The translations under genes and the position numbers were made by a program. The notes under the pieces were generated by a model. It was not told where the DNA came from. It did not search any database and was given only the letters and a program-made list of their open reading frames with translations. Shown here in pieces: positions 16,979 to 27,249 of a DNA stretch of 48,691 nt; position 1 is the stretch's first letter; every line of letters begins with the position of its first letter. This stretch comes from Gracilaria caudata (Eukaryota > Rhodophyta > Florideophyceae > Gracilariales > Gracilariaceae): assembly GCA_030374735.1 (NCBI GenBank), contig JASCIV010000097.1:1-48691 (forward strand), written 5' to 3'.

Positions 16979-18757
16979 TTAGTAATATTGCTCTCCTGGA
17001 AGATCACCCATACCGTCACCCTGTATCGGCTTCTTCTCTGGAATCTCCACAACCAGGCACTCTGTGGTCAAAATGAGGCCTGCCACACTTGCAGAGTTCT
17101 CGAGAGACCAGCATGTGACCTTTGTCGGGTCCATCACACCTGAGTCCATTAGGTTCTCGTACACTCCAGTGGCTGCGTTGTATCCACCGTTGAACTCCAT
17201 ATCCAACACCTTTTCCAGCACTACTTCACCCTCGACACCGGCGTTGGCGCAGATTTGCTTCAAAGGAGAGGTAATGGCAGCCTTGACTATGAAGGCACCA
17301 GCCTTCTCGTCCTCATTTGGCAAAGACTCCGCAAACTTCGGTACCTCCACTGACAAATGAGCCAGGGCCGCACCACCACCTGGTAGAATTCCCTGCTCCA
17401 TTGCAGCCTTGGTGGCGTTAAGAGCATCCTCACAACGAAGCTTCTTATCCTTCAGTTCTGTTTCAGTGGCAGCTCCGATTAGAATTCGAGCGACACCGCC
17501 GCCGAGTCTTGCACGGCGTTCCTCCAGCTTCTCAGTGTCAAACTGGGAATCAGTTGTCTCCAAATCGCGATTGATCTGGGCAATACGGTCCCTGACAGCT
17601 TCCTCAAACTCGCCGGTGGAGATAATGGTAGTGCTCTCCTTTCCAACGATGATACGCTCAGCAGAGCCGAGATCTTCCGGCTTTACGTCCTCAAGGGTCA
17701 TGCCAAGGTCAGAGCAAATGAAAGATCCGCCGGTAACGATGGCAATGTCCTCAAGATATTGCTTTCTGCGATCACCAAAGCCGGGTGACTTGATGGCCAC
17801 AACATCTAAGACGCCTCTCATTTTGTTGACAACCATTGTGGACAGGGCCTCACCAGTCAAATCGTCGCAGACAATGACGAGGGGTTCCTTAGTTTTGACA
17901 AAGTTTTCAAGCAGGTTGACCAGGTCTTTTACGGCGCTGATCTTCTGGTCAGTTATAAGCACTCGTGGGCGGACCATCTCAGCCACCTGGCGCTCTTGGT
18001 TCTTGACAAAGTAGGGCGAGATGAAGCCTCTGTCGAGCTCCATACCTTCCGTAAACTCGACGGAGTTGCCAAGACTTTGAGACTCTTCCACAGAAGTGGT
18101 GCCGGTTTCACCAATCTTCTCGTAGGCAGTGGAAATGATCTCACCGATTTCTTCATCATTGCCGGCAGAAATGGTGGCAACGGCGCGAATATCGTCAATG
18201 CCCTTGCTGGGGATGGCACTATCCTGAAGCCTCTGGACCAAAAACTTGACGGTCTTATCAATACCCCTCTTCAACGCGATAGGATTACGTCCACTGCCAA
18301 CAGCTTTGATTCCCTGGTGCACGATTTCCTGACACAGAACGGTAGAAGTGGTGGTCCCATCGCCAGCCTTAGAATCAGTCTTGGAAGCGACCTCCTGCAA
18401 CAAGCGCGCGCCAGTGTTGGCCATAGGATCCTCCAAAGAAATCTCCTTTGCGACGGTAACACCGTCGTTGACACTAAGCGGGGTGGAGTAGCTTCCGCGA
18501 CCCAAGACGACGTTTCGCCCTCTGGGTCCCAAGGTGACCTTGACAGCGTTTGCCACAGCATCAACGCCTTCGATCAATCTCTTGCGCGACTGCTCTCCAA
18601 AGGCAATCTCCTTGGCCGCCATGGACACGAGGGGCGCCGAGCGCGGCACAGACACACGCACGGCATGACGACGACGTTGGGACACGGTCTGCGTCGACGA
18701 CGCAAACGACGAGGACGCGAGCGGCAGCGCCGATACAAAGGCGGACGGGATGTTCAT
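16979..18757 (-). CDS. CPN60: Plastid chaperonin 60 (GroEL type)
   Basis: Group I chaperonin that folds imported and plastid-made proteins inside a 14-mer cage. The protein has 592 residues from the ATG at 18757. Residues 1-45 (MNIPSAFVSALPLASSSFAS onward) form a Ser- and Arg-rich transit peptide, with Phe at 7. The mature part starts MAAKEIAFGEQSRKRLIEGV. Hallmarks: VTLGPRGRNVVLG near 75, the ATPase motif KAGDGTTTSTVLCQE, GRNPIALKRGID, KSPGFGDRRKQYLEDIAIVT, RLGGGVARILIGAATETELK and LPGGGAALAHL. The C-terminus reads GDLPGEQYY and lacks the GGM tail of bacterial GroEL. The sequence is cyanobacterial/plastid-like rather than mitochondrial. Many red algal plastid genomes carry their own groEL, so this nuclear gene would be a second form. 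The gene ends close to its annotated stop without overlap. Confidence 0.95.
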   Translation of the reverse strand: MNIPSAFVSALPLASSSFASSTQTVSQRRRHAVRVSVPRSAPLVSMAAKEIAFGEQSRKRLIEGVDAVANAVKVTLGPRGRNVVLGRGSYSTPLSVNDGVTVAKEISLEDPMANTGARLLQEVASKTDSKAGDGTTTSTVLCQEIVHQGIKAVGSGRNPIALKRGIDKTVKFLVQRLQDSAIPSKGIDDIRAVATISAGNDEEIGEIISTAYEKIGETGTTSVEESQSLGNSVEFTEGMELDRGFISPYFVKNQERQVAEMVRPRVLITDQKISAVKDLVNLLENFVKTKEPLVIVCDDLTGEALSTMVVNKMRGVLDVVAIKSPGFGDRRKQYLEDIAIVTGGSFICSDLGMTLEDVKPEDLGSAERIIVGKESTTIISTGEFEEAVRDRIAQINRDLETTDSQFDTEKLEERRARLGGGVARILIGAATETELKDKKLRCEDALNATKAAMEQGILPGGGAALAHLSVEVPKFAESLPNEDEKAGAFIVKAAITSPLKQICANAGVEGEVVLEKVLDMEFNGGYNAATGVYENLMDSGVMDPTKVTCWSLENSASVAGLILTTECLVVEIPEKKPIQGDGMGDLPGEQYY

Positions 18758-19571
18758 GTGGCTGCTTACGGGCAAGTGAACAGGCGGAACGGACGAATCT
18801 CTCGCTGGTAAAGGTTCAACTCGCTCGAACAAAGTGCGCGGCGGACGGCGACGGGCGGCGCTCCGATGCGGCGAAATCGCAGGAGTGTTCGGATCTGGGT
18901 GCGGTGCTGCGGCACGCGTATTTGATCTCTGTTGAAGAAATTTGATCTCGCCGTCGACATGGCCGCCGCGCGACACTCGCGCCCAGATCCGGCATGTTTC
19001 AAAACGCGTCTGCACAGCAAGGCGCGCGCTCCTTTAGCGCGAGCCGTTGTGCGACAGCGATGACAGCGGTGTCACACGTGCACGCCGGACACGTGTGGCG
19101 ATGCGTCACGCGCGACCCGGCAGGCGCCACTTTCGAGCTGGAACGCTGTCAGCAGCGGCGAGCAGCATGACGTCATGCCACACGCCGTTGGGCGCGCACA
19201 GCCGCGGCGCGCGCCACGCACGCACGAGTCGTTGCGACCGCGCGCGTCGCCACGGCCCGCGTTTTGCGCCCGCGCCTGCGACGGTGAGCGCTGATTTGCT
19301 CGCCGCCTGGTGGCGGCACAGGCGCCACTGCCGCGCGCCGCTGCGAACGAACAACGTTTGTTGCCCGTGCCGCGTGGCGGGGGTCGCGAGTGCGTTGCGC
19401 GCAGGCGCTTGTGGTCCTGCGATGCAGACCGCGCGTACAAGTAGCTGGCGCGCTTGAGCAGGCGGCTTGACGAGGTGTGTCGGTGTTTGTTGTCGCGCTT
19501 TCGAATTTTCAAAGCGAAACGCGCCGCTTTTGATCCCTGTCGAGTGCGGTTTGCTTCTACGGTTGAGCTTT
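18758..19571. other. GC-rich divergent promoter region, Cpn60 / BTB-like gene
   Basis: An 814-bp CpG-rich spacer with many GC-driven open frames on both strands and no credible gene. It probably contains the 5' UTRs and promoters of both flanking genes. Confidence 0.5.
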
Positions 19572-21206
19572 ATGCCGGCCGCAGTGATCCCGGTGAGTGG
19601 CGATTGGCATATCCAACTCTTGCGCAACAGCTTTGTGATATGTCCTACCCGTCAATATCTGTCGCGCTTTTGCTCCGCCGTCGCTCATCTCCGCGCGCAT
19701 GAGCGTCAAATCGTGCTTGTGTGCTCGTCGAGCACATCGCCGGTGAGCAAGCGTTACTCTGTGCACTACTCGCGCATCATCTACCACGGCGGCCCGCTCT
19801 TGCAGCTCGTCAAGCCGTTTGTGGAGGCCTCCTCTAACTATGCCGTCCGCGTGCCAATCCAAGATAACTGTAGAGCGTTTAGATACGTCACCGACTACGT
19901 TTACGCAGCTTGTGTAAACCTCAGTCGTTTATCTGTTTCGGATTGTGTTCAACTTGCTCTATGCTGTAGCAAATGGAGGTGCGTCGATTTTTACGTTGCG
20001 GTTGTACGCTTTTTAGTGCAACGCAACCGATTGATTACCCCCCGCCAGTTTGCCGTCAGCACTCCGCTCTTGTGGCTTCCTAAAGAGCGAGTTCTGTTTG
20101 CTGACTATTACTTTCTCAATGTGCAAATTGTGATTAAGAGAATGCATCTCACTCACCTTGTTGATCTTGCGTTTGCTTCTCACGCAGCAAACAGGATGAC
20201 GCTTTCCAATCGTGTGCTCAGCCATATAATGCAATCTTACCCCAGCATGTCTGCCATCCAACTGCTCAGCTTTTTGGCGCTGTTTCAACACATTCAGGTT
20301 CCTGACTTTTTGAAGCACTACTTGGTTCGAAGCATCGGTGGTGCCATTCACGCGCTCAACCCCAAACCGCATCATGGCCGCACCGTTTTGGCAACTGTAT
20401 TCGATACACATCGGCAGCCGCCCGTCACGGAACACACTTTCTATCCAAAACACTTGGCCGTTGTTGACAACGAACAGCACTTCTGGAATCTGGTATGCCG
20501 AAATGGATTAGCAGACTCCGTCATCACATTCCTGATGCGCACAGAGCGCGACAGTCTGGTGCAAATCGTGCACACACTCGTTCGGTATATAGAGCCACGG
20601 AGGGAGAACATCGAGAGCATCGCGGAGATGTTGAGCGATATCAGCTACATGATGAGTACTCGAGAATGTGATACACTGCTTCGAGACATGACCACCGCTG
20701 AAAACTGGTCCAAACGGGCTACCATGCTTGTTGCGTCCGTGTTCTTGTATCAGCCGAAGGAGAGCTACGAGACGCAACTGCCTGTGAGACTGCATTGGGC
20801 TCACGTTGGAGTGCAGCCTATCATGGAACTGGCCAGCGCCTCGATTGACGGCATCATGTTTGCCGTGCAGATACGCAGCACGTTTGACCGCGACAGCAGC
20901 ATTGTGCTGAGCTGTCGCTGCAGGGAGACAACCTCTTTGGTACAGTACGCAAACATTCGCTATGTGGCATGGATCATAGACGCAGACTGTCGATGTGATT
21001 GCTTGCACTTGCTCCGAAGGTATTCTGACGGCAGTATGCTTGCTTCTGAAGGACGAGCTGTTGGAAGCCTGGCCGAAGTGTTTCGGCTCCAGCGCAGCGT
21101 CACGTTGTTAAATGTGGCTGACGTAAGGAATTGGCGAATCAAACATGGCAAAGACTGCACTGCGCAAATGAAAATTCGCATCGAATTGCAACGAGCACAG
21201 CCGTAA
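19572..21206 (+). CDS. Unrecognised BTB/POZ-like protein
   Basis: This 544-residue protein starts at the ATG at 19572. Residues about 55-145 have a BTB/POZ feel: YSVHYSRIIYHGGPLLQLVK is like the 'VHK..L...S..F' stretch, then VRVPIQDNCRAFRYVTDYVY (the 'I.D....F...L.Y.Y' strand and helix), followed by a helical segment with CVQLALCCSKW. A BACK-like helical stretch seems to follow (about 150-300). The C-terminal 200 residues include VRLHWAHVGVQPIMELASAS and may form a beta-rich domain. There are no Kelch or MATH motifs I can name and no membrane segment. If BTB is right, a role as a Cullin-3 adaptor is possible, but this is inference. The frame is long, on a GC-balanced stretch, with no good rival. 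Confidence 0.55.
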   Translation: MPAAVIPVSGDWHIQLLRNSFVICPTRQYLSRFCSAVAHLRAHERQIVLVCSSSTSPVSKRYSVHYSRIIYHGGPLLQLVKPFVEASSNYAVRVPIQDNCRAFRYVTDYVYAACVNLSRLSVSDCVQLALCCSKWRCVDFYVAVVRFLVQRNRLITPRQFAVSTPLLWLPKERVLFADYYFLNVQIVIKRMHLTHLVDLAFASHAANRMTLSNRVLSHIMQSYPSMSAIQLLSFLALFQHIQVPDFLKHYLVRSIGGAIHALNPKPHHGRTVLATVFDTHRQPPVTEHTFYPKHLAVVDNEQHFWNLVCRNGLADSVITFLMRTERDSLVQIVHTLVRYIEPRRENIESIAEMLSDISYMMSTRECDTLLRDMTTAENWSKRATMLVASVFLYQPKESYETQLPVRLHWAHVGVQPIMELASASIDGIMFAVQIRSTFDRDSSIVLSCRCRETTSLVQYANIRYVAWIIDADCRCDCLHLLRRYSDGSMLASEGRAVGSLAEVFRLQRSVTLLNVADVRNWRIKHGKDCTAQMKIRIELQRAQP

Positions 21207-23237
21207 GATGGGCAACGATTCGGACAAACAAGGAGGACTGCTTCCCCTTGTTCTGCGGAGCTGTAAGGTCATCACGGTGTGCGACAGCCATTGACCGTTG
21301 ACAAGTATCAAGATGTAGAAAGACTTAACTGCTTGCTTTTAGCTGTCACTATGTAGACTTGCTTGTAAATTGGAGGCTTTCTAAAAGCCCGATGCATTTA
21401 TCGATACATATCCCGCTCTGAACGCTCTCACCCAGTCAGTGTCGTTTAACTTCACAACCCCCTAAAAGCATGCCCAAGTCTCTGTTGAAGGTGAAGAGAA
21501 TGATGCACAGGACGCGTGCTCATGAAATTTATGTCGAGGCTTACACTTTGTAAAGGATTGAAGCAATTGATATGCAAAAATGTGTCGATCTTCCCACTCC
21601 TACCCTTGGTACAAAGGTACTCGACCAAACTCTAAACTACAAAATGGAATTCTTTCGTACGTCGTAATGCTGCTGCCCTTTTGACAAGGCCACGAGAAAT
21701 GCCGAAGGAAAGCTTCAAAACATTCATGTTGCGCAGATCATCTTCGAATGATTTTTCTAAAAAAGGACCGCAGATCATTTCACGCTTCGGATTTAAGACG
21801 CGAAACGACATTTAAAAATGCATGTAAACAGCGATTTAAATGAAAGTGAATGCGTAAGAGCATAACTTTCACGCGCACCTTCTTACATAAGCAACATGCA
21901 CACGTACTGTAACCAAGCCAGGTGCAGCACGATTGGCGCTTGCTGACAGGTGCTGCCATCCTGTGGTTTCTCTGCTGTTGTCTTGTTCCACCTTCCGACT
22001 CGGATGTTCCGAGATCGCAAGCGCGAGAGAGTGACACGTTGTGTCGGTCGCCATCGATAAATCTCGCAACGCGTTCTGCACAGATGCAAGTCTTGTTAAC
22101 TTTGTGGGGGTTGACGACGCTTGCCTCCCACCCTTTTAACATACCGTTTCGCGTTGACCGCTTGGTCTTTCTGGGCGCATCAATAGCGTCAGGTATCGAT
22201 ATCGAAGTACTTTTGAAAGCGGGAGCACAATTTGAGTTGCAACACATATTCAAATGCGGCCTGCTCATGTGCTTGGGAGTTGCTGGGCTCCGAAAGAGCC
22301 CAGCTTGCAAATGTCGTCTAGCTGCTTCCAAGCTTAACAGCAGAAAGGCATTGGATGTTCCAAATGAACGACCTTCACCACGAAGAACGAATTAGTGATT
22401 GATGCGCCCCGAGATAGGATCCAGTGGCGATCTGCATCCAAGTCATTTAAAACGTAGTTGCCGAAGCGGTTATAGCGCACGTGCTTCCCAAGTCTCGCCA
22501 AGTCTCATCTGTCTTATGACACCTGGTAACGTTACGCAGTCGTCGACCTGTTTGCGACAAACTGTTCAAGAGTGTTTCCCACTCCCGACAAGGCGTTGCA
22601 CACCGTCACGGTAGCGAAACACACAGCTTGCAGATGCGTTCCAACCCTCTTACCCTGTATTCACCTCTTAAGCGATAAGCCTGCGCAGACGCAGCCTTCA
22701 AAACAACGGCCACCACAACCAGTCCAGAGTAGCGAATTTTCCGGCCACATCCTCTGCAATGTCGTCATGCAAACACGTACGTGTTACGCAGTAGCATACC
22801 GTAAGCTGCATACAAGCGTACGTCAGCCAGTGCCACAGCGCCATGGTTGCCTTCAAAAAAAGCAACGAAAAGGGGCGTGCGTTGAGCGCACACCAACAGC
22901 GCGGCGTACAGCGCTGACAAAATCGGTCAGCTAGTCAGCTTGCTGCGCACTGCGCTGCGCTGCGCTGCGCAGCGCCAGTTGCGCAATCTGCGCAACGAAA
23001 AAAAGCACGCGCACGTGCGTGGCGCACGAACGCAGCTCCACGCCGCCAACTTTTAACCACAATCGCACCCTCGCCCCGAGGCACGATGCCCCCCCTCCGG
23101 CCCATACGCACGCGCCGTCCGGTAGTCCTCTCTCCGCGCTTACCGTACAGCCTTTCCCCAACAGCGGCAGTTTCGGCACTCGCCGCTCCGGCCGACCGGT
23201 TCATAGCTGCGTCCCCCTGCTCCCCGCCAAGGTCGCC
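21207..23237. other. Two-kilobase intergenic region
   Basis: Between the BTB-like gene and the dehydrogenase. Opposing frames overlap at 21780-22268 (-, from ATG 22268, 162 residues) and 22084-22395 (+, from ATG, 103 residues); neither resembles a protein family and at most one could be real. The 3' part is rich in TGCGC words, including four tandem copies at 22951-22970. The region just before the dehydrogenase start is CpG-rich and open in several frames, as expected for a promoter. Confidence 0.4.
22951..22970. repeat. TGCGC pentanucleotide array, four copies
   Basis: Four uninterrupted TGCGC units, with further TGCGCA words on both sides (22943-22950 and 22979-22997). It lies about 270 bp before the dehydrogenase start. 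Confidence 0.9.
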
Positions 23238-24185
23238 ATGCCCTTTGTCGGACTTTTGGGCATTTCGTGCATTGCCGCTGGTGCGTGGCTTGCGCATCGT
23301 GTATTCCGTTTTCTCACCGGCGATTGTGATCTACAAACTTTGTCTGCGCGGATCAACCCTCGGACGTTTCGCGGCAAAGTTGTGTGGATAACCGGCGCCA
23401 GCTCTGGTATTGGTGCTGCATTGGCCGTTCACCTTGCGAAGCACGGCGCCCTTCTCATTCTTACCTCCCGAAATGAGGAAAAGCTCAACGAGCTCGCCGA
23501 TCAACTTCCGTGTCCGAGAGATTTTGTGTTCGTTTTACCCTTGGACTTGTCGTCTAAACTCTCACTTGTAGAGGATGTTGCAAGCAGCGTGTCCGCCATA
23601 TTCGGCCGTCTTGACTATGTGTTTAACAATGCGGGCATTTCAACTCGATCTAGTGCTTCTGACATGGAAATGGAGAGCGTTCAAAAAGTGATGCAAATCA
23701 ACTTTGTATCAGCTGTGGCTTTGACCAGAGCATGTTTGCGGGCACTACGTGAGGCACCAGGTGGTGGTGGTACCATCGTCAACACTGCTTCCATCGCAAC
23801 TGCCGTTCATACTCCTTTACGTGCGCCGTATTGCGCATCAAAGGCTGCAATGACTGCGTATTTTGACTGCCTTGGACTGGAGGAGCCAAGTATACGTGTT
23901 GTCAATGTACATCCCGGCTCCGTTCGTACCCCTGTCGCGCATAATGCCCTGGTCGCGGGCGGCAAGGTGTTTGGTAGGTCTGACCCGAACATTCAAGCTG
24001 GTCTTGATCCAGGACGGGTTGCAGATAGGATGCTTGCTGCCGTTTCATCTGGTGTTTCAACATCATGGATCGCCAAACCCAAAGAGCTTATGGCCATACG
24101 AATGGCCACTTGGTTGCCAGGTTTATGGTCTTTCATTGCTTCCAAAAGAGCTCAGTCATATCGAAGAAGAATTGAAGACTCATGA
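23238..24185 (+). CDS. Short-chain dehydrogenase/reductase, membrane-anchored
   Basis: A classical SDR oxidoreductase of about 315 residues from the ATG at 23238. The N-terminal segment (MPFVGLLGISCIAAGAWLAH) is a hydrophobic anchor or signal. The Rossmann motif TGASSGIG begins at T52; the NNAG motif lies near 130; the catalytic Ser is about 185, with Y198 and K202 in the YCASK motif; the PGSVRTP stretch follows at about 222. The anchor and overall pattern resemble the DHRS7 group of microsomal SDRs, which act on lipids or retinoid/steroid-like substrates, but the substrate is not predictable here. The frame is open upstream through GC-rich DNA; the ATG before the hydrophobic segment is favoured. 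It converges with the NADPH oxidase with an 88-bp gap. Confidence 0.88.
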   Translation: MPFVGLLGISCIAAGAWLAHRVFRFLTGDCDLQTLSARINPRTFRGKVVWITGASSGIGAALAVHLAKHGALLILTSRNEEKLNELADQLPCPRDFVFVLPLDLSSKLSLVEDVASSVSAIFGRLDYVFNNAGISTRSSASDMEMESVQKVMQINFVSAVALTRACLRALREAPGGGGTIVNTASIATAVHTPLRAPYCASKAAMTAYFDCLGLEEPSIRVVNVHPGSVRTPVAHNALVAGGKVFGRSDPNIQAGLDPGRVADRMLAAVSSGVSTSWIAKPKELMAIRMATWLPGLWSFIASKRAQSYRRRIEDS

Positions 24186-24273
24186 GCATGAACAAAACAT
24201 GGGCTTTCTTGCTATCCATGTAGAGTATCCTACGCATTCGTATTTGTTCCCTTCTACTTTTAAACCATCTGGA

Positions 24274-27249
24274 TCAGGAGAATGTTTCTCTTTTAAATAC
24301 AATCTTCACGTTGCACCCTCTTTCCCAATTACGTCCTGGTCTTGGCAACTCTCCCGTGTACTCATTTGCAGGTATGGCATCTCCAAAAACTTCCTCTAGT
24401 TCGCGCATGTTGTCAGCTCCGGCGTGCAGCCCCCGAACAATGCTGTTACGCATCGCGGACATGCACGCCTGTTGCACCTGCTCTCCCATTGCTCTTGGCC
24501 CACAAAAAAATACTCCCACCGTCGAGTTACTGGGGCATGCTTCAGTCATCTCGTTCATTACTTCTTCCCAATCGGGTCTTCCAAAGTTGGTGAATAAGGA
24601 TCTTGCATTTCTCCGAAACGTTCGATGAGCGCGATCGTCAACCTTTTGGCATCGGGTCAAGTATCTATGTAACTGGACTGCGTCAATATTTGCATATGGT
24701 CTCAACTCCTGCACCAGCCATCGATCATCCTCTGGAGTCGGTGCAGTCCAATAGAAATCCACTTTTTTGGTTGTATACGGATCAGCTGCCAAGTTCTGAG
24801 CCAGAGCAACTCTTTCACCGATGACCCGGAAGAGACGCACTAAGATCAGGATACTTACGAGCGGCCACCCAATTGAGACACGGAACAACGTAAACAGGGG
24901 AATGTTTTCACCCGCTCTTGCTAGAGAAAGGCCGGCTACCACGGTGTCGAGCAAGACCATGGGTAATACAGCGAAGAAATCGAAACCCTGTGTAGATTCA
25001 AGTCCAAGTTCCATTGCTTCAATAAAAGCGGGAATTGCTATCAATGACGTGATTATGGTCGTCAGCGCAAAATCGATTGCATTCAGGGCCTGGCTTTCGT
25101 ACAGAACTATTCCTTTCTGAAGGATATCAACGGAGCCAAAGATAAAAGCAATTCCGAAAACGACATATCTGACAAGTAAGATCCACAAAACAACCATATT
25201 CATTGTTACACTCTTCATGAAAAGAAGAAACATTACGCGATTGCTGTGAAACAATGAAAGGTCCTCTGCGCCAATTGTTGTTGGAAGTCGATCTACGGAT
25301 CTCCGCATTTCAACCAGCGCCTTCCGTCTCTGCATGTTGCGAACAAGAGCGGCGGAGCCGAAGCTCATCGCTACCATAAGATCCAAGCTACGGCGATAAA
25401 TGGCATTGTTTGTCGACGGCTCATCATACAGAGAATGGAGAGCGGTCATATAGTCAAGACTTCGATGAACTGTACCCATAGAATTCTCGTAATAAGATCC
25501 CATGCCGTCGACATTGATAGGTTGCGTAGATCTGCGGAACATGCTAGGGCGACCTTTTGCATTTGTCGCGCCATTGGTTGGAACCTCGTCTATTCCATTC
25601 TGAGCTATGATATCTACTTCTGCCTCTTCAGGTTCTTCCAGTATGCTTGTTTCCACAAACACTATGTTGGATTGGTTGCCAGACCCCGAAGAAATATCAT
25701 CATGCCGCAGATAATCTCTAGCAGTATATGAGGACCGAGTTCTGTTCTTCGTATGTTTCGATGATGCTGTTGGATTCCGATGGTTTCCAAGACGACTTTC
25801 TGGAGCTTCCCTGTTCGCGCGAATACCGGAGCGCGCTCCAGTATCTGCTCTGTCCCGGAACACTCTGCCAGGTATTGTAATGTCTTCGAGAACGCCTAAA
25901 GATTCGAAATGTTCCGAGTAGACGTTTGTAGTGAAAATATGAGAGCTTGAGCTGCCTGATGCATGCACGGGATTTTGTTGTCTCCTTTCCTCCACCCTAT
26001 CCGCACTGTACAAAGGTACTGGTCTTCGGTTCTTATTGAACGCGTTTGTTGCACTCCCCGAGCTATCAGTCGTTCGCATGGCCCCCCCAGGGATGGAAGC
26101 GAGGCCCCTGTTTTCCGGTGATCTTTCCCTTGGATTCTCATTCCTTTTCCTCCGGGCCCTTGGAGTCCAGTTTGTTATCCAGTTGTACGTGTCCTTGACA
26201 ACGGAACAGAATGGTGTAGCTCCGACCCCACCTCCAACCAGCATCACTCTTTCGAATTGTCCTACGTGTTGTGCTGGGGCGCCATATGGTCCGCGTATAT
26301 GTACTTCAATATCCTCTTGGCTTTCCCCATTGATTCTTTCACCAAAGAGTTGATATAATGAAATGGTCCAGTCTCCAACGGCTTTTATGTAGAAGACCAT
26401 TTCAGGTTCATGTGGCGCAGACGCAATCGTGAATGGATGCCACTGTAGACGGCTGAGTAGAGGCACTTTTAGTTCGGCATACTGACCTGCCTCAAAGTGA
26501 AACACTCGAGGAAGACGAACCTTCAAAACATCCGGTCCTTGAAATGCTGCGGCGTGTTTTGAAACAAGAAGGAAGGATCGCTTTTGTTTAAGACCTCGAA
26601 ATATGACGTCTAGAACGTAGATTAAAAGAGGTCCAACAACCCATTTCCAGGTACTAAGCAAACCACGATGCAGTCCGTGAATAATAAGGAAACCATATGC
26701 AAAAACGGCACCTCCAACATGCACCCGAAAGAATACCTCATAGTTTGAATGATACACAGCCGACCTTGCAGCAATTCTAATGATGATTATAATGCAAAGA
26801 AGAACAATTCCTGTGACAAACATGTATGTGGCTTCACCAAATCCTGGGCTCCATGGATTTTGCACGGTATAAGTGATGGCATGTGCGATGCTGTGGACAA
26901 TGCCCGCGAAGACTATCAAAACACCCACAATTCGATGGAGATCTGGCATAGCTTTGTCAATTGGCAATACGACGCTTATCGGCGTTCTGCGCAAGAAGTT
27001 TAGGGCTGACCTGGAGGCCAAGAATATCACAACACCCAAGTTCAGATTCAGAGTAGCTCCCGCACCACGAGCGATTGAAGTCGTGTATCTCTGAATATCT
27101 TCGTGGCGCTTAACCTCGCTGACTACGCCATTGAGGAACAGAAGAAGGTTGAGAATAACGTACAAGCCAACAAAAGTTGACACAAATCCATAACTTGATA
27201 GCACAGATTCACTGAGAGAGATATATCTTCTACCCCACTTGCTCCTCAT
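24274..27249 (-). CDS. NOX: NADPH oxidase (respiratory burst oxidase) with long membrane insert
   Basis: NADPH oxidase passes electrons from NADPH through FAD and two haems across the membrane to oxygen, making superoxide. The 991-residue protein starts at the ATG at 27249. The first 250 residues form the ferric-reductase membrane core, with haem-ligand histidines in DLHRIVGVLIVFAGIVHSIA and in FFRVHVGGAVFAYGFLIIHG. The FAD site reads HPFTIASAPHEPEMVFYIKA (about residue 280); the NADPH site begins GPYGAPAQHV and VMLVGGGVGATPFCSVVKDT (about 333). A stretch of roughly 460 residues then intervenes, Ser/Arg-rich first and then with four or five hydrophobic spans. The NADPH fold resumes at DFYWTAPTPEDDRW and closes with VGVFFCGPRAMG and a FKRETFS end. 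There are no EF-hands at the N-terminus. Inserts with extra membrane spans are, as I recall, reported for red algal NOX. Confidence 0.9.
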   Translation of the reverse strand: MRSKWGRRYISLSESVLSSYGFVSTFVGLYVILNLLLFLNGVVSEVKRHEDIQRYTTSIARGAGATLNLNLGVVIFLASRSALNFLRRTPISVVLPIDKAMPDLHRIVGVLIVFAGIVHSIAHAITYTVQNPWSPGFGEATYMFVTGIVLLCIIIIIRIAARSAVYHSNYEVFFRVHVGGAVFAYGFLIIHGLHRGLLSTWKWVVGPLLIYVLDVIFRGLKQKRSFLLVSKHAAAFQGPDVLKVRLPRVFHFEAGQYAELKVPLLSRLQWHPFTIASAPHEPEMVFYIKAVGDWTISLYQLFGERINGESQEDIEVHIRGPYGAPAQHVGQFERVMLVGGGVGATPFCSVVKDTYNWITNWTPRARRKRNENPRERSPENRGLASIPGGAMRTTDSSGSATNAFNKNRRPVPLYSADRVEERRQQNPVHASGSSSSHIFTTNVYSEHFESLGVLEDITIPGRVFRDRADTGARSGIRANREAPESRLGNHRNPTASSKHTKNRTRSSYTARDYLRHDDISSGSGNQSNIVFVETSILEEPEEAEVDIIAQNGIDEVPTNGATNAKGRPSMFRRSTQPINVDGMGSYYENSMGTVHRSLDYMTALHSLYDEPSTNNAIYRRSLDLMVAMSFGSAALVRNMQRRKALVEMRRSVDRLPTTIGAEDLSLFHSNRVMFLLFMKSVTMNMVVLWILLVRYVVFGIAFIFGSVDILQKGIVLYESQALNAIDFALTTIITSLIAIPAFIEAMELGLESTQGFDFFAVLPMVLLDTVVAGLSLARAGENIPLFTLFRVSIGWPLVSILILVRLFRVIGERVALAQNLAADPYTTKKVDFYWTAPTPEDDRWLVQELRPYANIDAVQLHRYLTRCQKVDDRAHRTFRRNARSLFTNFGRPDWEEVMNEMTEACPSNSTVGVFFCGPRAMGEQVQQACMSAMRNSIVRGLHAGADNMRELEEVFGDAIPANEYTGELPRPGRNWERGCNVKIVFKRETFS

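Noticed and set aside
17996..18811. Plus-strand frame opposite Cpn60
   Set aside because: Antisense shadow of the conserved chaperonin gene; no features of its own.
21780..22395. Opposed frames of 162 and 103 codons in the large intergenic region
   Set aside because: Neither has recognisable domains, and they overlap on opposite strands; kept only as a note in the intergenic entry.
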